64,000 nt of DNA from Castanea sativa (lineage: Eukaryota; Streptophyta; Magnoliopsida; Fagales; Fagaceae): positions 17,803,442-17,867,441 of the forward strand of contig NC_134023.1 in assembly GCF_040712315.1 (NCBI RefSeq), given 5' to 3'. A program made the translations under genes and the position numbers. Position 1 is the stretch's first letter, and every line of letters starts with the position of its first letter. Positions 11,727 to 25,533 of the stretch are shown one piece after another. The notes beneath the pieces were generated by a model that saw only the letters and a program-made list of their open reading frames with translations, was not told where the DNA came from and did no database searches.

Positions 11727-13140
11727 TTACTGGTGATACCTCTTCAAGTGTTCCACATTCCAAGGACGAGGTAACTTGTTGCCGTCCAACGACTCCCAGT
11801 GGTAGCTTTCTTGTCTGGAATAATAGGTGACTTTGTAAGGGCCTTCCCAAGTAGGGCCAAGTTTTCCATAAGATGGGTAATTCGTTGCAGGTGTAACTTT
11901 CCTGAGGACAAGGTCTCTTATGTTGAATCTCTTAAGCTTTACTCTCTGGTTGTAGTACCCTGACATTTTCTATTGGTACCTTGTCATTCTTCTGGACGTG
12001 TAATCTCTTATCTCATCTAGACAATCCAGGTTCATCCTTAGTTGTTCGTTGTTAGTTTCTTCATCAAAGAATTATCTCCTTATGCTGGTGACCCCACCTC
12101 AACGGGGAATATAGCTTTCGTGCTGTCCATCAAGTTGAACGGCATCTCTCTCGTGGGGGTTCTGGTCTTGGTTCTGTAGGCCCAAAGGACACTTGGTAGT
12201 TCTTCAGGCCATGCACCCTTTACCCCCTCCAATCAAACTTTGATGGCCTTTAGCAAAGTTCGATTGGTCACTTTTGTCTGTCTGTTGGCTTATGGGTGTC
12301 CTGATGACGAGAAATGGTTCTTGATCCCAAGTCCCGAGTAAAAAGATCTGAACGCCTAGTTGTCTAATTGTTTGCCATTATCCAATATGATCGTGCTCAA
12401 TACGCCGAACTTGCAAATAATGTTCTTCCACACAAAGCCTTGTACCTTTGCCTCCGTGATTGTTGCCAGAGCCTCTACTTCTGTCCATTTTGTAAAATAG
12501 TCAATTGCTACAAGTAATAATTTTACCGGCTTTTTATCTTGGGGCAGAGGGCCCACTATGTCAATCCCCCACTATGCGAATGGCCATGGAGAGGTTATGA
12601 TCGTCATTTTCTCTCGTGGGGTTCTATGGATGTCCCCATACTTTTGGCACTTGTCACATCTCTTGACGAAGTCCTTTGCTTCCTTTCGCATTGTTGGGCA
12701 GAAGTAGCTTGTCCTGGTAATCTTGGATATCAGAGGTCTCGATCCCGCGTGATCTTCGAAGATGCCTTTGTGAACTTCTTCTAGGATGTACCTTGCTTTG
12801 TCCTCTTGGACACACTTCAAGTAGGGGAGAAAAAACCCTCTGTTGTAAAGCGCGTCATTTAGGAGCGTAAATCTGGTTGCTCTTTTCTATATCTTCCTTG
12901 CCTCATTTGGATTTGATGGTAGGTGGCCATCCATCAAGTAGAAGATGATCGGTGTCATCCAGCTCGTGCTCCCTTATATGGCGAATCAATGGAACTCTTC
13001 TATACTGGGGAAGTTTTGTACTTTCATCCTAATCCCTAGCGGGTCGTCTTCAACTTCAGACGATGCTTGTCTCGCTACTTCATCTGCTTCCATGTTCAAA
13101 CTCCGTGGAACTTGCATAAACTCTACTTGTTCCAAATCTT
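11727..13140 (-). pseudogene. TAT copy B integrase
   Basis: Minus-strand frames encode the N-terminal zinc module (YILEEVHKGIFEDHAGSRPL, then DFVKRCDKCQKYGDIH, both Cys kept). The core start is VAIDYFTKWTEVEALATITE with its catalytic Asp. The C-terminal part is NQRVKLKRFNIRDLVLRKV, GKLGPTWEGPYKV and LPRPWNVEHLKRYHQ. Stops and frame changes separate them. The last C-terminal ORF (11727-11966) is open for 79 codons. Confidence 0.82.
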
Positions 13141-14650
13141 TGGCAAACTAGTTTGTCAACTTCAAGTACTTCTACATCCTCCACTCTTTTGCTTCATAAT
13201 CCCCTTTAATCTGCCCGATTACTAACCTGGAGTCACTTTTTGGGAGTACTTTTTTGGCTTCCATGGACTTAGCCAATCTCAGTCTTATTAGTATTGCTTC
13301 GTACTCAGCCTTGTTGTTGGTGGCTAGGAATTGGAGCTGGACCCTATTCTTCAAGGCATCCCTTTCTGCTGAGGTTATGACGACTCTGATTCCTCCTCTG
13401 CCTTTGGCTGATGATCCATCAATTTGGACTGTTCATGACTTTGTTACATTTGTCGGGCTATCTTCAGGCATCATGAATTCGATGATGAAGTCTGCTAGTA
13501 CTTAGGCCTTTATTGTCGTTTGTGGTCTGTATTCAATGTCGAATTGGCTCAACTCGACTGCCCATTGTACCATTCTTCCAATGGCATTTGGGTTCGTCAT
13601 GAAGAGGATGGGGTTTGCCTAGAAATATGGACATAGCTTTCGAGAGGCAACAATTCAAGCAAAAGTGATCTTCTTGATGCGCAGGTACTTCGCCTCCGCT
13701 ACTTAAAAGGCTTGGCTTACATAGTACATAGGGCATTGGATCCTTAATTCTTATTGAATAAGGGCTACACTACTGCCATGGCAGAGACAACCAAATTGTG
13801 GAACAGGTCTTTGCTCTCTTTTGACGGGCTCAATAATGGCAAGTTGCTCAAATAGCGTTTTAGCTCCTAAAATGCCGCTTCATATTCGTCGGTCCATGTG
13901 AAGGCCTATTTGAAGGTCTTGGAGAATGGAAGGCATTTATTTGTCACCCTTGAGACAAAGTGGTTCAATGCCTCTACTCTTCCTGTCAACCTTTGTACCT
14001 CCTTGATGTTCCTTGGGGAGGTCATCTCTAGTATAGCTTTCACCTTCTCTGGATTAGCTTCTATGCCTTGTTGTGACACCATAAAGTAGAGGAACTTCCT
14101 CGAGGAAACTTCGAATGAATACTTCACTGGGTTCAACTTCATCTGGTACTATCTCATAGTTTTGAAGATTTCCTCTAGGTCATCTAAATGGCTTTTTGCT
14201 TATTTACTCTTGACGAGCATATCATCTACGTACACCTTCATGTTTCTCTCGATTTGTTCATTGAACATCTGGTTTACTAACCTCTGGTAGGTAACTACTG
14301 CATTCTTTAACCCAAATGGCATGACTCTGTAATAATAGAGTCCCTGACTGGTAATGAAAGTCATCTTCTCTTGATCTTCTTCTAACATCTGGATCTAGTT
14401 GTACCCTGAGAACACGTCCATAAATGTTAATAGCTTATGTCCTGCTGTGGAATCAAAGAGTTGGTCAATTTTGGGCAAAGGGAATCAGTCTTTTGGGTAG
14501 GCTTGATTCAGATCTGTGAAATCCATGCACATCCTCCATTTCTACTTTGCTTTCTTTACCACGACGACATTAGCCAACCACTTTGAGTAGTACACTTCAT
14601 GGATGAACTTGGCTATCAGGAGCTTATTTACTTCGTCCATGATAGCCTTG
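13141..14650 (-). pseudogene. TAT copy B reverse transcriptase and RNase H regions
   Basis: RT is recognised by FITSQGLYYYRVMPFGLKNA, VTYQRLVNQMF and the active site KVYVDDMLVKSK (14200-14388), followed by FLYFMVSQQGIEANPEKVKA and TSPRNIKEVQRLTGRVEALN. An archaeal-like RNase H is represented by QLQFLATNNKAEYEAILIRL at 13172-13354. The reading frame is interrupted repeatedly. The order matches copies A and C. Confidence 0.82.
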
Positions 14651-15530
14651 TTCTTCTCAAGTGCAAAGACTCATCTTCTTTATTGAAGAAGCTTTTTCCC
14701 CGGATCCACGTTCAACCAGATTTGGATGAAATTCTCTGAGATGCCAGGCATGTCCTCGTGGCTCCATGAAAATACGTCCAGGTTTCTCTTCAGGAACTCC
14801 ACTATCCCTTTCTTCATATCGGGACTAAGATTTGCCCCAACATTCATTACCTTCGTAGGCTCTCCTCCTACTAGTTCAACCATTTCCAGTGCTTCTATCG
14901 TCTCGGGGTTCTTTTCTTCAATGATCTAGGTGTGGTTTCTTTTGACACCAATACTGCTTGATAACACTCATGGCCCAGAACTTGGTCCCCCATGATTACC
15001 CCTACTCTGTTTTCTGTAAGGAATTTTACCTTTAAGCAGTACGTCAAGGTCGTAGCTTTCCAATGGTTGAGTGTTGGTCGTCCAATGATGACGTTGTAGG
15101 ATGAAGGACAGTCTACCACTAGGAAATTAAGTTGCTTTGTTATTTGCTGGGGGTATGTGCCTGCTGGTACCGTCAGAGTCACTATTCCTTTTCGGTTCAC
15201 CTTGTCCCCGCTGAAACTGACGAGGGGAGATTCAAATGGACGAAGCCTACTCGGGTTCACTTTCAACTGTTGGAAGGCGAAGAGGTAAATGATGTCGATG
15301 GAGCTCCCATTGTCTACTAGAATTTTTCTGGTGTTGAACCCTTCTATTATCAGCATGATAACCAATGGGTCATCATGTGGCTGTTTTACTCATTTGGCAT
15401 CTTCCTCCAAAAGGACCATATCTGCAACTTCTCTCTTCTGGTGTTTTGTTGATGGTATCATACGGACGTTGTTGACCTACCTTTGCAGCGACTTCTTGAA
15501 GGATTTGAAGGGATTGACCTAAAGGCTAGA
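14651..15530 (-). pseudogene. TAT copy B protease region
   Basis: The open frame 14895-15365 contains the retropepsin motif [38 protein letters not shown] and [20 protein letters not shown]. The linker [16 protein letters not shown] and FSWSHEDMPGIS toward RT follows at 14680-14883. The intact DNGS catalytic motif is better preserved than in copy A. Gag sequence upstream is absent; the element ends at about 15530-15537. Confidence 0.82.
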
Positions 15531-15537
15531 TTGAAAT

Positions 15538-16627
15538 ATCAATCATGTCCATCTTTTGTGCATCAATATTCTTTCATATGGGATGCTACAAGAATGTGTA
15601 TACTTATTTATGCGTTTGTTTGTGTCTAAACTAATTTTTTTTGTGCTAAATCTCATCATACTCCAATTTAATTTTGTGATAAGAAAATGCATCAATTTAG
15701 AATTTGGATGAACAAAAAGTGTTGAGCTTTAGGGGGGAAAATAGAAAAGTGTATGAGCACGCACTCTGGTAGCATGTGCTTAGAAACTAATAATAATATA
15801 TTAAAATCTCAAATTAATGATCCATAAGCCTCAACTTTTATTTATTTTTTAATAAATTAGTTTGTTAAAACAATGGGAGGGAGAGATGTGAACCCAAAAC
15901 ATCTCTGTTGGATACACTAGGAAATACCATTCGAACTTAAAAACTCTTGGCGAATATATATACACACACACACACACAACCACTTGGAAGCCTAAAACTT
16001 GAATGCTTGGATTTTACCCCCAAAGAGATGCTTTTATTTCTAAAAAATGTAGAAATGCATAACATGGGCATCAATATTAGCCAATAAATTAAGAATATAT
16101 TAAGTATCAAAGATCAAGATTTAAAGGGATATGTTTGAACAAATTCCTACTATTTTAACTGTATTGTGCAACTATAGGTGAACCCTCGAAAAGGAAAATT
16201 TTAGAACAACTTTCTTTTCTTTGGTTAAATGATTGAAATAATGGTGTAGTTTATCTTGCCACTTACACTCTTGTAGGCTTTTTTTTTTCTTTTTTCTTTT
16301 TTAATTAATGTTGTGGAGTTTATCTTTGTGAGCTGCTGAGCTGCCATGATGAAACATGGCATGAAGAAACTTCTAGTGCATAGTTACTTAAACCAATAGA
16401 ATTTTTTGTCCTATCAAGGATCTTAAATTTAAGTATCAATTTTAAATTTGTGCACTTGCTATAATAACAGGAAGTTAGCCCAACGATAGGATAATTAAAT
16501 TAAATAAGGATTAATCAACTACAATAGTACAAACAAAAATATTTAAAAGTAAAACCAATAAAATGGACCAACCATGTAATTGTAAATAACAGTTAATGTG
16601 AAATTTCCAGGTCTATTACAACCTTTC
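15538..16627. repeat. Duplicated flank, matches 38105-39179
   Basis: Non-coding AT-rich DNA directly after TAT copy B, repeated nearly base for base after copy C. It begins near GATTGAAATATCAATCATG and ends near CAGGTCTATTACAACCTTTC. It includes a CA/TA microsatellite near 15956-15980. I see no gene. Confidence 0.85.
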
Positions 16628-17310
16628 AAAGTTGTTGTCTGGGTTCGTCCGAAGCGTAACGGTTCTGGCAATAATGGCAGCATTTATTGCTCTACCCTTG
16701 TCCTCAATTATGTCTGAACGAACCTACAAACCTTTTCATCGGGCTTATCAAGTACTAACAAGGCTTATAAACCGAAATCTCACTCATTAACTGACCGATA
16801 TAGTACTTTAGACTCACTCACTAAATCATTGGTGCTATATATTGATATCAAAATTTTCACAAAAATAATTCACCTACTTTCTTACCAATTCTCTAATCTT
16901 GGGTCCACCGTACACCACATATCTATTTATCAAAGCGATAGCGTGGAAAAATGGTTGGAAAATTTATGTCAATGGTATTTGTTCAAAGCGATTTTTGCTT
17001 AATGACGAAAGCAATGACATTTTTTTTTTTTTTTTTCTGATGAAGACGAAAGCAAAATGACATTGTCTACCTGGGTCCTGTAGAGGTCTCTGGATCATAC
17101 TTTTCTAGTTTCTTGCGACCCACAGCGTATTGACTATAAATCCACACAGCCAGTTTCTTTGAATTCAATAGAATATCACTTTTCCATAATTTGTTCTAGA
17201 TTTAGTGGATAAATGATTGTTTGGTTGTATACATTGAAAGAGATGTATGTTGTAACATTGATAATGAGACTATAATGTAACAATTTCAAAATACAAAAAC
17301 CCATAAAAGA
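16628..17310. other. Unique non-coding interval
   Basis: No coding frame or transposon terminus is recognised. TTGACTATAAATCCACAC at about 17126 resembles a core promoter, but no ORF follows. The corresponding place in block 2 is occupied by 39180-47109. Confidence 0.4.
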
Positions 17311-17501
17311 CAATTGTAAACTTTATGTATTTATGTGTTTTTTTATTGTTGTTGTTGTCGATATATGAATTTCTGTTTTTGTTATATTATATAATTTATA
17401 CTTTTTAAGAAAAACTCTGAAAAAATTTCTTAGAGCCACCACTGAATATTGTGAAAGGATTCAGAAGTATTAGAAATGTTAGTACAATAGACTTCACTTG
17501 G

Positions 17502-17547
<46 letters not shown>

Positions 17548-18370
17548 ATTACTCCTTCAATATAAAATAAAAAATAAATAACATTTATTAATTTATTAAA
17601 AAATTTATATCTACTTTAATTTAATACAAGAATCTAAATCTTTTTTATTTTACATAACAATTTTTTCATTCACATAACCATTATTTTTAAAGCATTCACC
17701 CAACCACCTTCACACACATCAACCAAAATAATAATTAAAAAATGAATAAAATATGCATTTTTATGACTACGTAAATTTAAACAAAATATATATAATTTTA
17801 GACAAACTAATATAAATAATTTTTTGAATTAGTTAATAAAATATTTGCATTTATACTATTTTACATAGTTTGATACAAGTAACCATCATTTCATAAGTTC
17901 AAAAAATTAAAATACTTAGTATTTTTAAAAAAAAAAGTGAAAAGTGAAAAAAATATTAATTTTGGTACTAAATATTATAATAACTAAAACATTTTCCTTA
18001 TGACCAGAGATATTATAGTCTATTATAATATGTATATTTATATTAAGTAAATTTTATGGCAGAAAAGCACCAGCAGTAAGCAGTGACGGAACTATACTTG
18101 GATTTGGGTACGTAGTGCCCCCCATTTTTTCAATTCTTTTTAGTGTATATATATATATGTATTAATTTTAGCAATTTGTTTCAATAAATTTACACTTTTC
18201 CCCCCTCAACAATATTATTGATCTTTTTAAAGGCTATAAAAAATTTTATTGATTTAAAATCTAAAATAAATTTAACAAGCTCAACAATAAAATTTACCAA
18301 CAACAAACTTAAGCCCAAACAACACCCTAAAACAAACCCATGCAAGACACAAATAAAAAATAAAATAAAA
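17311..18370. repeat. Duplicated non-coding segment, matches 47110-48235
   Basis: AT-rich DNA with a (TA)n run at about 17511-17543 that matches block 2. Its right portion (18081 onward) is the left part of a hAT-like element. The match stops at 18358-18372, where block 1 jumps to sequence equivalent to 51237. Confidence 0.8.
18081..18370. mobile_element. hAT-like element, left part only
   Basis: It starts CAGTGACGGA after GCAGTAAG (18073-18080), the same 8-bp target sequence that flanks the complete copy at 47858-48531. The right end has been removed by the deletion joining 18370 to 18371. Confidence 0.65.
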
Positions 18371-19249
18371 TAGATTTATCATAATAAAATAGAGTTTATA
18401 ATACTGTTTTGAAGATTGGAGATCGGTAAGATCTATAGAAGAAACTACTTAAGATTACTACACATAAAACATCTTCACAATCTTATAGTTGTGAATTAAA
18501 TTTTTTAAGATTAGTGCTCTTATTTTTCCCCCCTTGCTGTTAATGCTTTACATATTTCTAATCCATGTAAAGGCCAATCACAAAATAATATTTGTTCACT
18601 ATGGCCACCTTGCATTTCATGGAGATCTATTTAGTAAACAATATGCTTTTATTTTTAAGAAGTAAATAATATGCTATTTCTTCAATTCGCATAGGGATTG
18701 TTGCAATACATGAAGCAAGTTGTGAATGTGCTTAGTTGAGATTGACAATTCAACATATTTAAGAACCATGTGAATTTTCATTAATCAAAGATAACTCGGC
18801 AATATTATACGAAGACAATGTAGTTTGTATCACTTATATTAGACATTCCTTTTTAATAAAAAGTACCTATAAATGTTTCGTAAATCAATACCCTAATTAA
18901 GACATTCATTAACTTTTTTTTAACTATTTAATGGTTTACTTTTGATAGAGGCATAGTTTTGAGGATTCTTACTAGTGTTGAGCTAGGTGTGATTGTAAGA
19001 AATGCAATGAGGTTTGTGTTGTCAGTGGTGGTTGATATGTTTGTAGATTGAGATTATTGATTTCTTTATGCTATTAAATTTACGTGACATAAATAAATTA
19101 AAATAATAATATAGTATGATATGATTGGACCTATTGTATGACAGATTAATGTGAATTTTAACTGCTACCTTAACAACCAACTTGGATAGAAAAGCTTGTA
19201 ATATAGGAAAAAGTAAATTTTTAATATGAGATGAGATAAAAAAGACAGT
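18371..19249. repeat. Duplicated non-coding segment, matches 51237-52301
   Basis: AT-rich DNA without a credible ORF. It is the same as block 2 except that block 2 has an extra 180-bp MITE at 51666-51845; the empty site is at about 18788-18797 (TAACTCGGCA). Confidence 0.75.
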
Positions 19250-19258
19250 AAACTTAAA

Positions 19259-19656
19259 GGACAAAGTTTAGCTACAAAATTGGTTGTAACCTAAGGTTAC
19301 AACCTTACTCAATATCATTCACATCACTACATATTTTAAAAATCTAACCGTTAAATTGCATATTTTTTACGTTCTTAATAAACATATCAAATTTTGTGCC
19401 AATTGAATATTATTTACTATATAATCTATAAGCTTACATTTTATGCATAATTTTAAACTACAAAAACTTACGATTTAAACAATTTATTGATGACATAGTT
19501 ATTGATCTTTAATTTAATAGAAATTTTGTAAACAATGAGGATATAAGAAGAAAATGTAATCTAACGGTAAATTTGTCAAAATTCACCTTCAATAAAAAGA
19601 TATTGAATAAGGTTATAGCCTTAGACTACAACCAATTTTGTAGCTAAACTTTGTCC
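19259..19656. mobile_element. Mutator-like MITE, block 1 copy
   Basis: The 398-bp element has near-perfect terminal inverted repeats of about 55 bp starting GGACAAAGTTTAGCTACAAA. Perfect 9-bp target duplications AAACTTAAA lie at 19250-19258 and 19657-19665. A 9-bp duplication is the mark of Mutator-superfamily transposition. There is no coding capacity. Confidence 0.88.
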
Positions 19657-19708
19657 AAACTTAAATTATGCGATGTATAATTTAGTCAAAAAGAAAATAT
19701 TTTGCTGA

Positions 19709-21204
<1,496 letters not shown>

Positions 21205-21940
21205 ACTAATGGTTAGTCCTAATCTAGAAATGCTATCATATTAGTGTGGTTTTGGATGGTTAATTTTGTTGATTTCGTATTGTAATGTTAAAGTTTGGGT
21301 TTGTTTCTCTTTCCAATAAAAAAGTTTGGATTTGTTTCATCTTTTAAGTTGTAAGACCTTTTACTATGTTAGTTGAACTTTAAAATCTATTGGGTTGTGT
21401 CTGCTAAATTTTAGATTAAGATAGTTTTCTACCCTTGTGCCCTTGTGCCATTTTGAGTATACAATTTTATTTTTATTAAAAGTAAGAAATATATTATTAA
21501 TGAGTAATAAAAAATATATATTATTGATATATTAATATATTATTTGTGATACTATTGATTTAAAATAATTTTTTTATATTTAATAATTTTGAATTAAATA
21601 TATTAATAAAACTCAAATCAATGCTTAAATTTAATTAATAAAAAAGTTTCTACCTTATACTTTACTTAAGTTATTTAAACTAAAAATTAAAACAAAATGC
21701 TAAAACCTCAAACTTTTTTACAAATGTTGATATAGTAATTGGTTATTTGTAAATAAAAAGATATTATTAGCGGTGGGTTCAGATGAGACCTAATAAAAAT
21801 TTGTCACATCAATAGTTTATAAAAATGTTGTAAAATAGTTTAGGATTGTAGTATTGCTCAAAAATAAAATATAAATCATGCTTTCTGTGTGTGGTGGGGG
21901 GTCATATTTGTAAATTGGCATATCCAAGACAAAACAAACT
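21205..21940. other. 3' flank of GSTU pseudogene 1, AT-rich
   Basis: No gene is seen. The first 150 bp correspond to the former 3' UTR (shared with 54245-54400). The rest is AT-rich DNA duplicated in block 2. Confidence 0.6.
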
Positions 21941-21945
21941 TTATG

Positions 21946-24075
21946 TGTAATGCCCCAGCCCACTTAAAAAAAAAAACACCCATCCTCCCCCACCACATAT
22001 TTCACAATTCTCACTTTTCTCTCTTTGTCTGGTCACTCTCATTCTTGTTCTTTTCTTTTTCATTTTCACCCAACACAACACACTTACACACACTCCTCTC
22101 CCTCACTCTCCCATCGGTACACTCCACTGCTCATCACCTCCACCATTTTTCCAGCAAGATTACCAGAAAACCCTCAAGAACATCACACCTTCACATAAGT
22201 TATTTGAGGTAAAAGTTCTAATCTCTTTTGCTGGGCATTATGTTCTTGTTTGAGGTTATTTTACCCAAGCTTTAATAATGATGTTCTTGAGATTTATGAG
22301 CTTCTTGGGTGATATTCTTGTAATTTTGTATATGGGTTTTTGATTTGGTAGACTAATTTGATGAGTGGGTTTATGGTTTTACTAGTGGTGGCTAATTAAG
22401 GTTTATGTATGGTGAAAATTTAGGGGTATTGAGGTATATCATGTGAAATAAATGGTTTATATAATTTTTATGGTATATTTGGAGCTAGTTAAAGATTTAA
22501 ATTGTTAGTCTTGAAGGATATTGTGATTTTGGTGTCATGGGTCTCTTGATGATGCTATGAAAATCTTGTGGAAACTACTCATAAATTATTGAGGTTTTGA
22601 TGTTAGAGATAATACCTTGAAAGATTAATGAGTATAATGGGAGTCTATACCTTGTAATGAAATTGTTGAGAAACTTTGGGAATGGGATACACTACTTGTG
22701 AGGTTAAGTACTTAGGCTTGCCTAATTAATTTCTTATCTAGTGATTTATAATTCGTAGCTAGATAAAACGTCAAGACTTATGCTTATCGTGATAGCGTTG
22801 TTTGGTATTGTTTAGGTTCTAGCTAATCTCCTTAGGAGTTTTGGAACTAAGCTTTTTGTGGGTTGCAAGGTAAATGGCTTTTTAATGGGATTTTGAATAA
22901 TAACTATGTTGCATAAAGCATTGTTTTTGGGTTAAGCACATTTTGGGAAATTGTTATGGAAACTATACTTACCTAGAAAGCTTTGTGTTGTAACCTAAAT
23001 GTATGTGATTATTTGTGAAAAGGGCATCATATTTGGTAGTGCCTATGGGGAAATGCATGATTTGTTAGCATGGAAAAGACAAGCATCTTGATTAAATTCT
23101 TGAGAATGAATTTATTGCATTATTTGCAAATTCTAAAGATGCTTTATCTTAGCTTGTATTATTTGGGAAATTCTCGCAAAATATTTATGACAAGAAATAG
23201 TTTAGAAGACCTTGAGAATGTTGTGGCTATTTGGTTATTTAAATGTTTTATGAAACTACTTGGAAGTGAATTGTGTATTTCAAATACTTTAACTTGGGAG
23301 CTTTTGATGTGGTTTTGTCATTATGCCATGATATTGGTGATTACCCCATCTGTGTGATGACCTTGTCATGTGGCCTTGGGTAAGGTTTCTGGATTTGAAA
23401 TGGTATTGGATATTTTATGGCTCACAATGAATAATATGTAGTTTCATATTTACTTTTGGAAGTTTGGCCCTAAACTATTCGTATTGTTCTTGTCATACAG
23501 TTAATGAAATTTATTTTGCAGAATTCAAATGGAAATTCCCAAATTTTAGCATGTTTGTAAAATGTTCATTATCATGAAACTTGCATTCCCCCCACCCCCA
23601 TTAATAATGTTATTTACTAGGCTCTGTCTTATTCCATTATTTTAAAAACTTTTTCAGAGTAAGCAACTATCATTTTGAGACAACTTTTTGTGGGCAAGCA
23701 GTAGTTAGAATAACAATTGATGGAGGTTGGCTTTTGTGATGGAGATAATTGATGATGTATAACTTAGAGTAGGCTTCACTCAATTCTTTTGTATCTAGTA
23801 GTGGTTATGACTTTATTTCCACTAATGGGACAAGTTGATGTTATGTAATTATTTTATTCAAATCTCCATTCTTTTGTGACCAATGGTCATTGTATTTATT
23901 GCATAAAGCTCTGACTTACTTTAAGAATATATTTAATGGAATTATTATGATAATTCTTGATGTTGGTACTTGATATGATTTTATTTGGATTGAATTTTCG
24001 AAAAAAACAAAATCTACAGGTACATTTGAGATGTTTTTCTCGTGTTTTGGACCCTTTTGGGTTTGGGGCATGACA
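21946..24075 (+). repeat. Solo LTR (about 2.1 kb), block 1 copy
   Basis: It starts TGTAATGCCCCAGCCC and ends GGGTTTGGGGCATGACA, giving TG...CA ends with short imperfect inverted repeats. It is flanked by the 5-bp direct repeat TTATG (21941-21945 and 24076-24080). No internal element domains follow, so this is a solo LTR. Ends beginning TGTAAYRCCCC occur in chromovirus-type gypsy LTRs; the lineage is inference. Short ORFs inside are not convincing. Confidence 0.8.
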
Positions 24076-24080
24076 TTATG

Positions 24081-24794
24081 TGTAATTGAGTCTTAGTTTC
24101 TAATGTGTTCAAAAAGACCTTTAAATAGTTATATAAGTGGTATTATTGAAGACATAAAATACTCAAGAAACTGCTAAAAAAAAAAGCTAAAATTGTAGAT
24201 GCTGATACTTGTTCGATACCTATCGATCTATCAAGATTTAATGAACCTTGATACCTAATGTATAGAGGGACAGAGAGATAGACGCTTAATTTGAGTTGCT
24301 TTGACTTTTTGTGCTCTTTAGGGTATTGTGCCAAGTTGCTTCTAGATCTTTCAAATGTGGATTGAAGAACTCTACCAAAGCAACGACAATCAACAGTTGT
24401 TATGGTGTTAGTCACGTACTAAGATCCGTATAAAAGAGAAGTCTCTACAATAACAAGTACAATTAGGTATTAGAGTTGATATTGGTATAGGTCAATTTGT
24501 TCTACTATAGGTAGGTACTTTGGAATAGGCCAGTTGGGGTAAGATTCCTTGTACTTGTAACTTATTGATTCTTGATTCGTGGATCCTTTGGGAGTGGTGA
24601 CTTGAAATTCATCAAGTAGGGGTTTTTCTTGCAAAGGTTTTCTCCATCATGATAAAATCATCATGCCAAACTTATTTCTGCTGCGCTTTATTTAGTTTGG
24701 TGATTTGATTATGCCTTAATCTGATTTGCATGTAATATTGACTAATTACTTAACTTGGATAATTGGATTAATTAATTAGGGTCAATCTATAACC

Positions 24795-24799
<5 letters not shown>
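24081..24799 (+). repeat. Diverged SIRE-type copia LTR remnant, block 1 copy
   Basis: Segments such as TTGTGCCAAGTTGCTTCTAG and GTCACGTACTAAGATCCGTA resemble the LTR at 60059-61068 in the same order. The right end is ...ATAACCCAACA. No primer site or gag follows, so it is a remnant or solo LTR. The left boundary is uncertain. Confidence 0.5.

Positions 24800-24833
<34 letters not shown>
24800..24833. repeat. AT microsatellite
   Basis: About 15 AT units directly after the LTR remnant. The equivalent array in block 2 (57900-57970) is about twice as long. Confidence 0.9.
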
Positions 24834-24838
<5 letters not shown>

Positions 24839-25524
24839 GGACACAAATTAAAGAAAAAATAATTTAAAATATCCTAAAAGATAAATGCTTTTTAATAAAG
24901 CTGTGATAATTTTGTAATTTTTCTCTTCGATAAAAACAACATGATGTTTATATAAGGAGGCTTTTTTTTTTTTTTTTCTTTTTTTTTTGTGAGTGTCTGT
25001 GCACCCCTAGATAAGTATTTATGTGCAATTAAATTTATTTTTCGTTACATTTATTTCTAATAGCTTTTTAAGAAGATAATTTGAAATAATTTAAATAATT
25101 GAGAATTCTAGTGAGGCTTTTTTATAATAAAAAATAGGATTTAATGTAAATGGAATTCAATTTATCGGTAAGGTACGTAATATTTTTTGTATTTTGGTGT
25201 AAATTGTTTCAATTGAAAATATTTTAAAATAAATACCTGGTTTTTCAATGTTTGTGTGAATGAAAATTTTTTAGATTTTTTTTTTTTCAGTGTTTCACTC
25301 ATACAAAAGATTACAAATTTCCTATATTTTCTATTTAGATACTAAATTTTTTTTTAATTCATCAATTTAAAAAAATTAATATAGCATAATTAATACCGAA
25401 CTAAAAATAAGAAAATAATGTAAGAGAAAATTACACTTATAAGCACAATCAAAATAAGAGAGCAACAAGAAGAATCAAACTATTAACTAAAGTTAATAAT
25501 ATAAGAATTATTAGTTCAACATAA
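24834..25524. repeat. Duplicated AT-rich segment present three times
   Basis: No gene is seen. The part from about 25108 onward recurs at 28048 and 58243. A poly-T tract at 24962-24988 corresponds to a (TG)n array in block 2. Confidence 0.7.
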
Positions 25525-25533
25525 TACATATTA

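Larger units (their letters stand above)
9856..15537 (-). mobile_element. TAT-clade element, copy B (truncated at both ends)
   Basis: The minus strand carries remnants of protease, RT, dual RNase H and integrase (15530 down to 11727). A 45-bp tandem array (11171-11600) and an antisense ORF on the plus strand (9856-10928) follow. Gag, primer site and both LTRs are missing. It is a close relative of copies C and D and differs from copy A. Its right edge joins the same flanking DNA as copy C, so B and C are duplicates of one insertion and not independent insertions. Confidence 0.85.

Noticed and set aside
17126..17150. Promoter for a gene in 16628-17310
   Set aside because: A TATA-like TATAAAT is present but no downstream coding frame or exon could be found.
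19022..19264. Open frame on the minus strand found in both blocks (also 51963-52316)
   Set aside because: AT-rich, lysine/asparagine/isoleucine-biased, and runs into the TIR of a MITE; most likely chance.
21889..22212. 107-codon Ser/Thr/Pro-rich open frame at the start of the solo LTR
   Set aside because: Composition reflects a CT/CA-rich leader; it starts outside the LTR and has no family features.
23070..23357. Open frame shared by both blocks (also at 56134-56430)
   Set aside because: It lies inside the solo LTR; its presence in both blocks follows from duplication, and the composition is that of non-coding DNA.
24800..24833. AT-rich run as a replication origin or matrix-attachment site
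   Set aside because: A simple microsatellite next to an LTR end; nothing else supports an origin.
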